DNA of 36,527 nucleotides from Actinomycetes bacterium (GTDB lineage: Bacteria > Actinomycetota > Acidimicrobiia > Acidimicrobiales > Acidimicrobiaceae). Below the pieces are notes generated by a model. That model had not been told where the DNA came from. It was given only the letters and a program-made list of their open reading frames with translations, and searched no databases. The stretch lies in the NCBI GenBank assembly GCA_021841935.1, contig JAKCDL010000005.1, positions 1-36,527 on the forward strand, given 5' to 3'. The translations under genes and the position numbers were made by a program. This document shows positions 1 to 6,783 of this stretch, piece after piece. How positions within the stretch are numbered: the stretch's first letter is position 1; every line of letters begins with the position of its first letter.

Positions 1-317
1 ATATGGCAAATGCGTTAGCAGGTCAGCCCGCGGAACAATTTCCAGCTGTCGTACCTAGCTGGATTCCGCCGTCGAAGTTTATCGTTCCAATAGATTCGCC
101 TGGAGCAATCACTTCGCCGACTACGACGACCTCCTCCACTACGTCAACTACGGTGACAACATCAATTACGTCATCGACAACACCGACGACTGTGACATCA
201 ATAACTTCGTCTCCATCTACGACACCCTCCGCTGCTGGTATTTTGCCTCCGGTAACTTCGACGATAAGCCAAGCGACCCAAAATGGCTCGACATCAAGCG
301 GCTCGGGGAGCGGTTAA
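1..317 (+). CDS. C-terminal end of a class A penicillin-binding protein (partial)
   Basis: The open frame enters from the left edge, so only the last ~104 residues are seen. The stretch ANALAGQPAEQFP followed by a short proline/tryptophan motif (VPSWIPP) resembles the segment after the transpeptidase domain of bifunctional peptidoglycan glycosyltransferase/transpeptidases, where the last helix reads roughly 'alag.pa..Fp'. From about residue 40 the tail is almost only Thr, Ser and Pro and ends in a Gly/Ser stretch, typical of extracellular linkers in actinobacteria. If the call is right, the protein is membrane-anchored and polymerises and cross-links murein outside the cell. No catalytic motif is inside the window, so the assignment rests on this tail alone. 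The stop is TAA at 315-317, and the next gene starts 31-49 bp later in the same direction. Confidence 0.55.
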   Translation, partial: MANALAGQPAEQFPAVVPSWIPPSKFIVPIDSPGAITSPTTTTSSTTSTTVTTSITSSTTPTTVTSITSSPSTTPSAAGILPPVTSTISQATQNGSTSSGSGSG

Positions 318-366
318 CGAAGTATTTGGAGTAAAGACTGACTAGGACTTGCTAGATTATGGAGCA

Positions 367-1107
367 ATGACGAACTCGAACGACAAGCAATTTAGTGAAT
401 CCGACTTAGAGAGTCTCATCGCGCTTCAAAGTTTGACTTCGCGCATTGTTAAGAACTCTCTTAGGCTCTCTGCTGGTCCGCAAAGTGGTGATTTTCGCGA
501 GAAGGCCGTCGCCTACAAGCGTCTCAAGAGTCAGTTCGATGCGGTTAGCAGTGAGATAGAGGCTCTAAAGGCTGATCAACTTCAAGTTGAAGCCGAGCTA
601 GCGCGCTTTAGCGGCGAACTTGAAAAGTCCAAGAAGTTGCTTGCCAACTCTTCGCAAAAGGAGTATCGGTTCAATCCGAAACTTCAACTGCAAATTTCAG
701 AACTCGATGGCAAGGTCACTGAATATACCGAGGCTGAGCTGCGAATAATCGATAAGTTGGAAGCTCTCGAAAAGAAGAGCGCCCAATTGGATGCAGATGT
801 CAAGGTTGCATATAGAGAGGCGGCTGTATCTAAAGCCGAACTCGATCGTCTCAAGGCTGAAGTTGATGAAGTTCAAGATGAATTGAATCGCGAGCTTGAT
901 ATTCTTCGTTCGTCGCTCTCAGAGGTTGTCTTGTCGAATCTGAAGAGGGTTCCATCGGAGATTGTTGATAAGGTCTCATTGCTTGTCGGCGGAAGCTGTG
1001 GCGGCTGCCGTCTAATGTTTTCGTCTTCGCTTTCAGAAAAGATCAGACGCTCGCCGTCGAGTCCAAACTTTTGCGAAGAGTGTGGTCGAATAGTAGTTTC
1101 GGGCTGA
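367..1107 (+). CDS. Coiled-coil C4-type zinc-ribbon protein (CdsZ/DUF164-like)
   Basis: About 246-252 residues. Almost the whole length is predicted coiled coil (charged heptads rich in Lys, Glu and Leu), followed by a C-terminal zinc ribbon with two CxxC pairs (C217/C220 and C242/C245 counted from the TTG). This is the architecture of the C4-type zinc-ribbon family PF02591, widespread in bacteria and in actinobacteria often encoded near a Nif3-like protein and RNase H; the molecular role is not well settled. Start choice is uncertain: the longest frame begins with TTG at 349, but an ATG lies at 367; both have a purine-rich stretch too close upstream to be a clean ribosome binding site. The stop codon (1105-1107) lies inside the terminal P1 stem of the convergent RNase P RNA gene. 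Confidence 0.8.
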   Translation: MTNSNDKQFSESDLESLIALQSLTSRIVKNSLRLSAGPQSGDFREKAVAYKRLKSQFDAVSSEIEALKADQLQVEAELARFSGELEKSKKLLANSSQKEYRFNPKLQLQISELDGKVTEYTEAELRIIDKLEALEKKSAQLDADVKVAYREAAVSKAELDRLKAEVDEVQDELNRELDILRSSLSEVVLSNLKRVPSEIVDKVSLLVGGSCGGCRLMFSSSLSEKIRRSPSSPNFCEECGRIVVSG

Positions 1108-1452
1108 GTTGACCTGTAGGCGAGGTTCTGTCTGGACCTTAGGTCCGCGGTAGCCATCCATCTAAGCGATCTACCAGAGGCATGGAAGGTACTAAACACC
1201 TACCTAGACGGGCCGCCCTATACCTCTATATGATCTTGCTTCGAGTGGGGTTTGCAAAGCCACATTGATCACTCATTGTGCTGGTGTGCTCTTACCACGC
1301 CTTTTCACCCTTACACCTCAACGGTGCGGTTTTTTTTCTGTTGCACTTTCCGTCAGGTCACCCTGCCTTCAATAACGAAGCACTCCGCCCTGTGAAGCCC
1401 CGACCTTCCTCAGAGGCGATTGCCTCCGCGGCTACCCGGTCAACTCAGCGAC
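1101..1452 (-). ncRNA. rnpB: RNase P RNA (catalytic subunit of ribonuclease P)
   Basis: Read on the minus strand this segment has the conserved landmarks of bacterial type A RNase P RNA in the right order: GAGGAAGGTC (1402-1411), the GAAAGTGCAACAGAAA block (about 1334-1349), GGTAAGAGCACACC (1283-1296), the GCAAACCCC region and finally GACAGAACCTCGCCTACAG (1114-1132). The two ends pair perfectly over 12 bp to form P1: GCTGAGTTGACC (complement of 1438-1449) with GGTCAACTCAGC (complement of 1103-1114). The length of ~350 nt fits the family. It matures the 5' ends of tRNAs together with RnpA. An odd detail is a run of eight A in the RNA just after AACAG. Exact ends are set from P1 and may be off by a few bases. 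Short open frames across it are spurious. Confidence 0.93.
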
Positions 1453-1545
1453 TTCGATTTTATTAGCTACCTAAAGTTTCCGACCAATTAATACGACGAA
1501 ATAAATATCACTTAGAGTGGTTTTGGATTTGAATTTGTTACTTAA
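1453..1545. promoter_or_regulatory. Divergent promoter region between rnpB and the sigma factor gene
   Basis: This AT-rich 93-bp gap must carry the rnpB promoter on the minus strand and probably one for the sigma gene on the plus strand. On the minus strand TTGGTC followed after 16 bp by TAATAA lies just upstream of the RNA 5' end and is a plausible -35/-10 pair. On the plus side an inverted repeat TCACTTA (1508-1514) / TAAGTGA (1543-1549) spans the putative GTG start and could mask it. Both are read by eye and not proven. Confidence 0.35.
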
Positions 1546-2127
1546 GTGAGATGCGGAGCTAGCTTGCTTGCGAGTGAAGTGTTCGAAGTCGTTTTAGAGG
1601 GTGCACGAAGGGGAGATCGAGACGATCTAGCTACCCTTTGGCGCTACTATAACCCAGCCATGGTTCGCTACCTCTCTATATTCGTGGGAAGTGACTGTGA
1701 TGACGTTGCATCGGAGGCATGGATTTCGATTGCTCGGGCACTAAAGACATTTGAAGGTGATGAAGAGGCATTTAGAAGATTCGTAATAGTTATCGCTAAG
1801 CGCAAGGCAGTTGACTTCGAAAGAGGAGCGATCGTGCGTGAACGTAGGAAGGACCGTTTTTCCATCGCTTACTCTCGCGATTTGGAAATAGGGGAGAGAT
1901 CAGATGTCGTCGACGATTCGGCGGACCTGCTGGTTCTTTTGAAGACTTACCTGCCATCTGAAGTTGCTGAGATTATCTTTCTCCGTTACATTTTGGACTT
2001 CAATGTCGGAGAAGTAGCCCAAATTGTAAATAGAAGCCAGGAGGCAGTCAGAACTGCTTCGCACCGTGGTCTTTTGCGATTGCGTGAGCGCTTGCTAGGT
2101 AAGGATCTGGCTGACATCGGATTGTGA
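1546..2127 (+). CDS. ECF-like RNA polymerase sigma factor (sigma-70 family)
   Basis: 193 residues, the usual size of a two-domain extracytoplasmic-function sigma factor. Residues ~18-90 match sigma region 2 (an acidic/aromatic stretch with RYYNPAMVRYLSIFVG, then DDVASEAWISIARAL and the -10 recognition helix), and residues ~128-185 match region 4, with IIFLRYILDFNVGEVAQIV followed by the helix-turn-helix VRTASHRGLLRLRERL. It would direct core polymerase to a small regulon. The frame opens with GTG at 1546 (an in-frame GTG at 1579 is an alternative); neither has a strong ribosome binding site. The next gene in the same direction, 222 bp on, encodes a one-pass membrane protein that could hold the sigma factor at the membrane, as in many ECF loci (inference). 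No classical zinc anti-sigma gene is seen. Confidence 0.88.
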   Translation: MRCGASLLASEVFEVVLEGARRGDRDDLATLWRYYNPAMVRYLSIFVGSDCDDVASEAWISIARALKTFEGDEEAFRRFVIVIAKRKAVDFERGAIVRERRKDRFSIAYSRDLEIGERSDVVDDSADLLVLLKTYLPSEVAEIIFLRYILDFNVGEVAQIVNRSQEAVRTASHRGLLRLRERLLGKDLADIGL

Positions 2128-2349
2128 GGGTGACATTGGGAGAATGCGGTCTTTTTGGACCAAATAATCTCAGATTCTTCGATGCCGGCTAGGGCAAGTT
2201 GGTCAGAAGACTGTGGGCGATGTTACTTTGGTTAGTCGGTTTGCCGATCAATAAAGATGAAGAGTATCGAAGTGTTTTCGAGAGTTTGAAAGAATATTTG
2301 CTGATTTTTAAAAAAGTGTAACGGCGGTTACTTCTAGGACGTTTATTTC

Positions 2350-3207
2350 ATGACTATGGAAAATTTCGAAGAGCAGTTCGAGAGTGAGTGGTTTCATTCG
2401 AAGCCGACTGACGTGAGTGGGTATCAGGGGTTTGAAAATTCCCCGTCAGATCCTCTCTACCATCTCTTTTCCGCTCTTCGACATGAGGTATCCGTTCCTG
2501 AGGAACTAGTTCGATCCGAGCTCGTATCTCAGATGGAAGAAGAGTTCCGAGAGATTGAGAATCGTCCGGACGAGGTATTGAAAGGAAAGCGAATGATCAT
2601 AAAGCTAATGACATCGAAGGCGATCATCGGAGGCGCTGCCGCCGTGTTGGCTACTGGTGCCGCAGCCGCGGCAGCTACCGGATCTTTGCCCGGTCCTATT
2701 CAGCAAGCTATGTCTCTAACGGCTTCAGCGGTTGGAATATCAATTCCATCTACGAGTCAGCCATCGTCCTCAACCACCACTGCAGCCCCAACAACGACAG
2801 TTGCCCCAACAACGACAGTTGCCCCAACCACCACAGTTGCCCCAACCACCACAGTTGCCCCAACCACCACAGTTGCCCCAACAACGACAGTTGCCCCAAC
2901 AACGACAGTTGCCCCAACAACGACAGTTGCCCCAACCACCACCGTTGTATCGCCACCAACTACTACCGGGGGAAGTGGCGTGGTGAATTTGACTGGGCCT
3001 CTGGGAAATAGTTGCTCGTCGACTTCGACGACCACGGCGGGACAGTCAACGACTGCTCGTAGTGGACCGGGCGTCTCGGAGTGCGAGACGGAAGGTCACT
3101 CCGACGATGGTGGCGACGGTTCGTCTATAAGCAAAGATGGTTCATCGTCGTCGACATCTTCATCTTCTAGTACCTTGAGTCATGATGGCGGAGGATCCGA
3201 CGACTAG
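2350..3207 (+). CDS. Single-pass membrane protein with APTTTV repeat stalk, putative sigma-factor partner
   Basis: 285 residues in four parts: an acidic N-terminal region (1-80) with predicted helices and no cysteine/histidine zinc motif; a basic segment (KGKRMIIKLMTSK) leading to an Ala/Gly-rich membrane helix at ~91-110; nine perfect APTTTV hexapeptides (residues 146-199); and a Ser/Thr/Gly/Asp-rich C-terminus. The positive-inside rule puts the N-terminus in the cytoplasm and the repeats outside, presumably as an extended, possibly glycosylated stalk. A helical N-terminus plus one membrane segment directly after a sigma gene suggests an anti-sigma or sensor role, but sequence similarity to a known anti-sigma domain is not visible to me. 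The start is ATG at 2350 or the ATG two codons later. A strong hairpin terminator follows 45 bp downstream. Other-frame open frames across the repeats are artefacts. Confidence 0.72.
   Translation: MTMENFEEQFESEWFHSKPTDVSGYQGFENSPSDPLYHLFSALRHEVSVPEELVRSELVSQMEEEFREIENRPDEVLKGKRMIIKLMTSKAIIGGAAAVLATGAAAAAATGSLPGPIQQAMSLTASAVGISIPSTSQPSSSTTTAAPTTTVAPTTTVAPTTTVAPTTTVAPTTTVAPTTTVAPTTTVAPTTTVAPTTTVVSPPTTTGGSGVVNLTGPLGNSCSSTSTTTAGQSTTARSGPGVSECETEGHSDDGGDGSSISKDGSSSSTSSSSSTLSHDGGGSDD
2785..2946 (+). repeat. Nine tandem 18-bp repeats coding for APTTTV
   Basis: Nine uninterrupted 18-bp units, each GCCCCAAC followed by either AACGACAGTT (type A) or CACCACAGTT (type B). The order is A A B B B A A A and a last unit with ACCACCACC (B-like). 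All encode Ala-Pro-Thr-Thr-Thr-Val; the differences are synonymous. Blocks of identical units indicate recent expansion by slippage or unequal crossing-over. Confidence 0.97.
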
Positions 3208-3251
3208 CAGAGCTTCTACAGGTCCGTCTGTATAGAAAAATTGTCACGCCT

Positions 3252-3293
3252 TACCAGGGGTGTAGGTAAAATGCCTACACCCCTGGTATTTTT
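3252..3293 (+). terminator. Strong intrinsic terminator between the repeat protein gene and purE
   Basis: A perfect 15-bp stem TACCAGGGGTGTAGG (3252-3266) / CCTACACCCCTGGTA (3274-3288) with a 7-nt loop is followed at once by TTTTTA. It ends the plus-strand sigma/membrane-protein unit. On the minus strand a TTTTT lies about 10 nt beyond the stem, so it may also serve purE, which converges from the other side. Confidence 0.9.
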
Positions 3294-3322
3294 AGTGGAG
3301 CACAATAGTTTGGCAAGGGATG

Positions 3323-3805
3323 CTAACCCCGTAACGATTCATCTTTGTGTAGGGATATTTCGCGATTCTTTCGCTGGTATTCAAGCAATTTATTTGCCAG
3401 GGAACTATCAGCTATAGAGAGGATTCTTACAGCCAAAAGTGCGGCGTTAGTTGAATTGTCGATTGCAACCGTAGCTACGGGAATTCCACGAGGCATTTGG
3501 ACTATCGATAAAAGTGAGTCGAGGCCATCGAGATGTTTGAGAGATACTGGAACGCCGATTACCGGGAGAGTTGTTGCCGCAGCTATCATTCCTGGAAGAT
3601 GCGCAGCACCTCCTGCGCCGGCGATTATTACCTTTACACCAGATTCGCGAGCTTGCGTTGCAAAGTTGAGCATTTCAAATGGAGTACGGTGAGCCGATAG
3701 TATGCGCAACTGAGATGCAACTGCGAAGTCGTCGAGGACTTCCTTTGCAGCTGACATAGTAGAAAGGTCAGAGTCAGATCCCATTGCGATTACAACTTCG
3801 GTCAT
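3323..3805 (-). CDS. purE: N5-carboxyaminoimidazole ribonucleotide mutase
   Basis: 160 residues, the normal length of class I PurE. It moves the carboxyl group of N5-CAIR to carbon 4 to give CAIR in de novo purine synthesis, working after PurK. Visible motifs: GSDSD (residues 9-13), the catalytic SAHRTP loop (37-42, His39), [11 protein letters not shown] (62-72) that closes over the nucleotide, and the [12 protein letters not shown] strand. The protein starts with ATG at 3805. Its usual partner purK lies on the same strand but 1.7 kb upstream, with a diguanylate cyclase gene on the opposite strand in between, so purE is unlikely to rely on a compact purEK operon and probably has its own promoter in the 208-bp divergent gap (3806-4013). 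Confidence 0.97.
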   Translation of the reverse strand: MTEVVIAMGSDSDLSTMSAAKEVLDDFAVASQLRILSAHRTPFEMLNFATQARESGVKVIIAGAGGAAHLPGMIAAATTLPVIGVPVSLKHLDGLDSLLSIVQMPRGIPVATVAIDNSTNAALLAVRILSIADSSLANKLLEYQRKNREISLHKDESLRG

Positions 3806-4013
3806 TTTACGCCTTCTTTAATTTCAAATTGAGACCACAATATAGGCTCATTGACCTTTGTCTTGTTGGCATTGCCTTGATTTTGCAGTTGGTGCACGAT
3901 TGATTCATGCGAGAAGAGAGGGCTATTACAGCAATTAACTAAATATTTTTGCGCGTTCGTCGATGCACTTGGTAGGAATTATCGTTAAACGTTACGGAGG
4001 GTGGTAAATTTCG

Positions 4014-5546
4014 GTGAAGTCGATCGGCGGCATCGCCCTGCTTTACTCCCGAACCCCTACGGAGCGAAAGAGAGACGGGCGTCTCGGAGGCGAGTTTCTA
4101 CTAATTATAAATTTTATCGTACTCTTAGCTTCGCCACTGTTGCACTCTAGGGGAGCTAACTACGGGCAGCTTTTTACTGTGATCGCTGTATTTTCACTAA
4201 TTGGCTTGATCGGCCTGAAGGTTCCGTGGGATAAGGCGGACCATCGAGCTAATGTGATAATCACACTTTCGATCTTCTCGGAGTCAGCAGCACTTAGTCC
4301 GCAACTTCACCATGCGACTTCCATACTTCCAGTTTTGATGCTTGCAGGTTTCTTTTATGCAGGAATGGTACAAGATCCGAGGCTCCTGATTCTCAACGGT
4401 ACCTTTGGCTTTCTTGTAACTTTTTTCTACATGTCAGCTGATTCGCCAGTAACGTGGGTTTTGGTCGGACCGATAACCACTTTGGCGGGTCTGATGATTG
4501 CAGGTTTGCTTGTGCACAATCGAATGTTGGCTGCGCGCGAGGATCGGATTAGAAATTGGCAGCTGAAGTCGATGAGCGAGGTCGGCTCGACGACTCTGGC
4601 ATTCGATACTTTGGCCTTCGTTGCATCGTCGTGCAATGAGATTTTGCGAGGTACAGGGGGGGTTGCAGTAACTTGGCTCCAGGGCCAGGGGGCAAAGGAT
4701 ATCCTTATCTCTACCTCGTTCAACGGTACCGATCTCGCGCTGTTAGCCTCTCCTAACTTGTTAGACGGCTCTGAGAAGGAGTCTGGCTTCTTTGTTTCGG
4801 CTCAAAGCAACGAATACGTCTTTGTCGAAAATGCCGCACTTTCAAATCTGGACCGAGAGGCATATAGGGTATTCAAATACTCGTCCTGTATCTTCTTTCC
4901 GTTGAAGATGGGCTCAAATCGATTGGGGTCAGTTGCAGTTTATTGGCACCGGTGGATGCCGCGGCCGAGTGATGAGGTTATCGATGCTATTGGATCATTC
5001 CTTGATGAAGCCTCTCGAATTGTTGCTGCACAGCTCGACAGAGAGGACTTGACTGAAAGATTAGCAATTGACGAGTTGACACGGTTGAATAATCGCAGAA
5101 GTTTCTTCAGTGCCCTAAATCTCATAGAAGCCGGTGATTCAATTGTGTTTTTGGACCTTGACAACTTCAAAATGCTAAACGACACCCTCGGTCACTCTGA
5201 GGGTGACAAGGAGCTACGTGCCTTTGGTCATGTGTTGAAGAGTCTAAATAGAGGCGGCGATTTGGCCGCTCGTTACGGTGGGGAAGAGTTTGTTCTTATC
5301 CTGAAAGGATCGAATGAGCTAGACTCACACCTCAAGGTGGAACAGATTAGGGGTGCCTGGTCCTCCGTTGGACGGGTGACATTTTCAGCGGGAATCGCCA
5401 CTATGGTCGAAGGTTCTAACTCGGCAGCAGTCTTGATTTGCGCCGATCGAGCTATGTATGCTGCTAAGTCAAATGGCAGAAATCGTACAGAGACTATCGG
5501 AGTTTCGGAATCTGCGCTAGAAGGCGGCGATTCCCTTACGATGTAG
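4014..5546 (+). CDS. Membrane-bound diguanylate cyclase with GAF-like and GGDEF domains
   Basis: 510 residues. The first ~170 contain about five or six hydrophobic helices forming an unassigned membrane sensor; residues ~185-335 look like a GAF-type domain; and ~345-500 form a GGDEF domain with LTRLNNRRSFF, FLDLDNFKMLNDTLGH, the active-site GGEEF (422-426) and a C-terminal ADRAMYAAKSNGRN. It should make cyclic di-GMP from two GTP. An RxxD product-inhibition site (RGGD, 413-416) sits at the canonical distance of five residues before GGEEF, so feedback inhibition is expected. There is no EAL domain. GTG at 4014 is taken as start; GGAGG at 3996-4000 is rather distant. The last 11 bp overlap the convergent purK gene. 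Confidence 0.9.
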   Translation: MKSIGGIALLYSRTPTERKRDGRLGGEFLLIINFIVLLASPLLHSRGANYGQLFTVIAVFSLIGLIGLKVPWDKADHRANVIITLSIFSESAALSPQLHHATSILPVLMLAGFFYAGMVQDPRLLILNGTFGFLVTFFYMSADSPVTWVLVGPITTLAGLMIAGLLVHNRMLAAREDRIRNWQLKSMSEVGSTTLAFDTLAFVASSCNEILRGTGGVAVTWLQGQGAKDILISTSFNGTDLALLASPNLLDGSEKESGFFVSAQSNEYVFVENAALSNLDREAYRVFKYSSCIFFPLKMGSNRLGSVAVYWHRWMPRPSDEVIDAIGSFLDEASRIVAAQLDREDLTERLAIDELTRLNNRRSFFSALNLIEAGDSIVFLDLDNFKMLNDTLGHSEGDKELRAFGHVLKSLNRGGDLAARYGGEEFVLILKGSNELDSHLKVEQIRGAWSSVGRVTFSAGIATMVEGSNSAAVLICADRAMYAAKSNGRNRTETIGVSESALEGGDSLTM

Positions 5547-6666
5547 TTCCAAGGAATGCATCGCGTGCCATCCTTGACGTCTCTAACGTAGCTCCTTGAT
5601 CTTTACCCGTGACTGTAATATGGCCGATCTTTCGTCCGTCTCTATTCTCTTTCCCATAAAGGTGGAGGTGTACGTCCTCATATCCGATTGCTCGCCGTCG
5701 ACCCTCGTCTTGGTCGAGATTATCGGCGATGCCGACGAGATTTACCATGGTCGCGGCGGCAAATAGTGGCTCCACGGAGCCAATCGGTAACGAGCAGACC
5801 GCCCTAATATGGTTTTCGAATTGGGAGGTGGCCATCGCTTCGATGGTCAAATGGCCGGAGTTATGAGGACGAGGTGCGAGCTCATTGATGATCACGTCAC
5901 CGGATTTCGTCAAGAAGAGTTCAACGGCGAGTACTCCGACGCTTGCAACGGCGTTAGCTGCCGCTTCAGCGATCTCACGAGATTTGGCTTCGATCTGTTC
6001 TGAAACATGAACGGGATAGTAAACCTCAGAACACATCTGTCTTTGTTGGAGGGTCTCCAAGAGCGGATAGCTCCTCACATTTGCGTCTTTGTCACGAACC
6101 ACGATAATAGAGAGCTCCTTTTCGATTTCGATAAACTCTTCTATGACTACTTCAAATATCTCAGGAAGTGTTCCTTTTAGAGAAGCTAGATCATTTGCAT
6201 CTTTAACTTCAAAGACGCCACGGCCGTCGTATCCCCCAAAGGAAGATTTGACAATCACTGGAAGGCCAATATTCGAGATCGAAGTTCGCAACTCATCGAA
6301 GTTCGTTGCAATCTCAAATTTTGGCGTAGGAAGGCCGATCTCTGCCATCAATCTTCTGCACTTAGCTTTTCGTGATGAAAGCTCTAGGGTGTCAGGAGTC
6401 GGAAAGATCTTTTCTTTATATCCATCGATGGAGCGAAGAATATCAGCATCGATAACTTCATGGTCGAATGTAACGAAGTCGCAAGAGTCTACGAAGTGCT
6501 GAAGGTGTTCCTTGTCAAATTCTTTAGCTATTGTTGTTGAATATACATATCGCGGAGCTGAAGAATCTGACGTTGACGCCAATATGGCTACGTCAATCCC
6601 GAGGGATATTGCAGCTTGAACCATCATCTGTGCTAGTTGGCCGCCACCAACGATCCCTAATTTCAA
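5536..6666 (-). CDS. purK: N5-carboxyaminoimidazole ribonucleotide synthase
   Basis: 376 residues, the normal length of PurK, an ATP-grasp ligase that makes N5-CAIR from AIR, bicarbonate and ATP. The N-terminus has GIVGGGQLAQMM typical of PurK; the middle has the ATP-grasp strands (PVIVKSSFGGYDGRGV, then VVIEEFIEIEKELSIIVVR) and the metal-binding INELAPRPHNSGHLTIEA block. The start is TTG at 6666, supported by CGGAG nine bases upstream. It ends inside the last codons of the convergent diguanylate cyclase gene (11-bp overlap). Its product feeds PurE, encoded 1.7 kb downstream on the same strand. Confidence 0.97.
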   Translation of the reverse strand: MKLGIVGGGQLAQMMVQAAISLGIDVAILASTSDSSAPRYVYSTTIAKEFDKEHLQHFVDSCDFVTFDHEVIDADILRSIDGYKEKIFPTPDTLELSSRKAKCRRLMAEIGLPTPKFEIATNFDELRTSISNIGLPVIVKSSFGGYDGRGVFEVKDANDLASLKGTLPEIFEVVIEEFIEIEKELSIIVVRDKDANVRSYPLLETLQQRQMCSEVYYPVHVSEQIEAKSREIAEAAANAVASVGVLAVELFLTKSGDVIINELAPRPHNSGHLTIEAMATSQFENHIRAVCSLPIGSVEPLFAAATMVNLVGIADNLDQDEGRRRAIGYEDVHLHLYGKENRDGRKIGHITVTGKDQGATLETSRMARDAFLGTTS

Positions 6667-6783
6667 TTGAGTTACTCCGTTTAGCTAGTAGGTCAAGAGT
6701 GTCGCAGTCGCGCATTTTGATATAGAACATTTGTCGAAAAGTGTCACAGAACTACTTCGAATCAGAGCACTCCGAGCACTCAT

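Noticed and set aside
873..1199. Minus-strand open frame of 108 codons
   Set aside because: It is a shadow of the zinc-ribbon gene and the rnpB 3' end and has no family resemblance.
1278..1466. Plus-strand open frame of 62 codons
   Set aside because: It lies wholly across the minus-strand RNase P RNA gene, whose conserved blocks explain the sequence.
2732..3035. Several open frames in other frames and on the minus strand across the repeat array
   Set aside because: A short repeat without stops in any frame yields artificial low-complexity frames; only the APTTTV frame continues into a structured protein.
6763..6779. Direct repeat GAGCACT twice
   Set aside because: Two 7-bp copies nine bases apart, too short and single to call an attachment or binding site.
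6685..6782. 31-codon minus-strand frame between the FGGY kinase and purK
   Set aside because: No ribosome binding site or recognisable composition; the space is needed for the purK-side control region or spacer.
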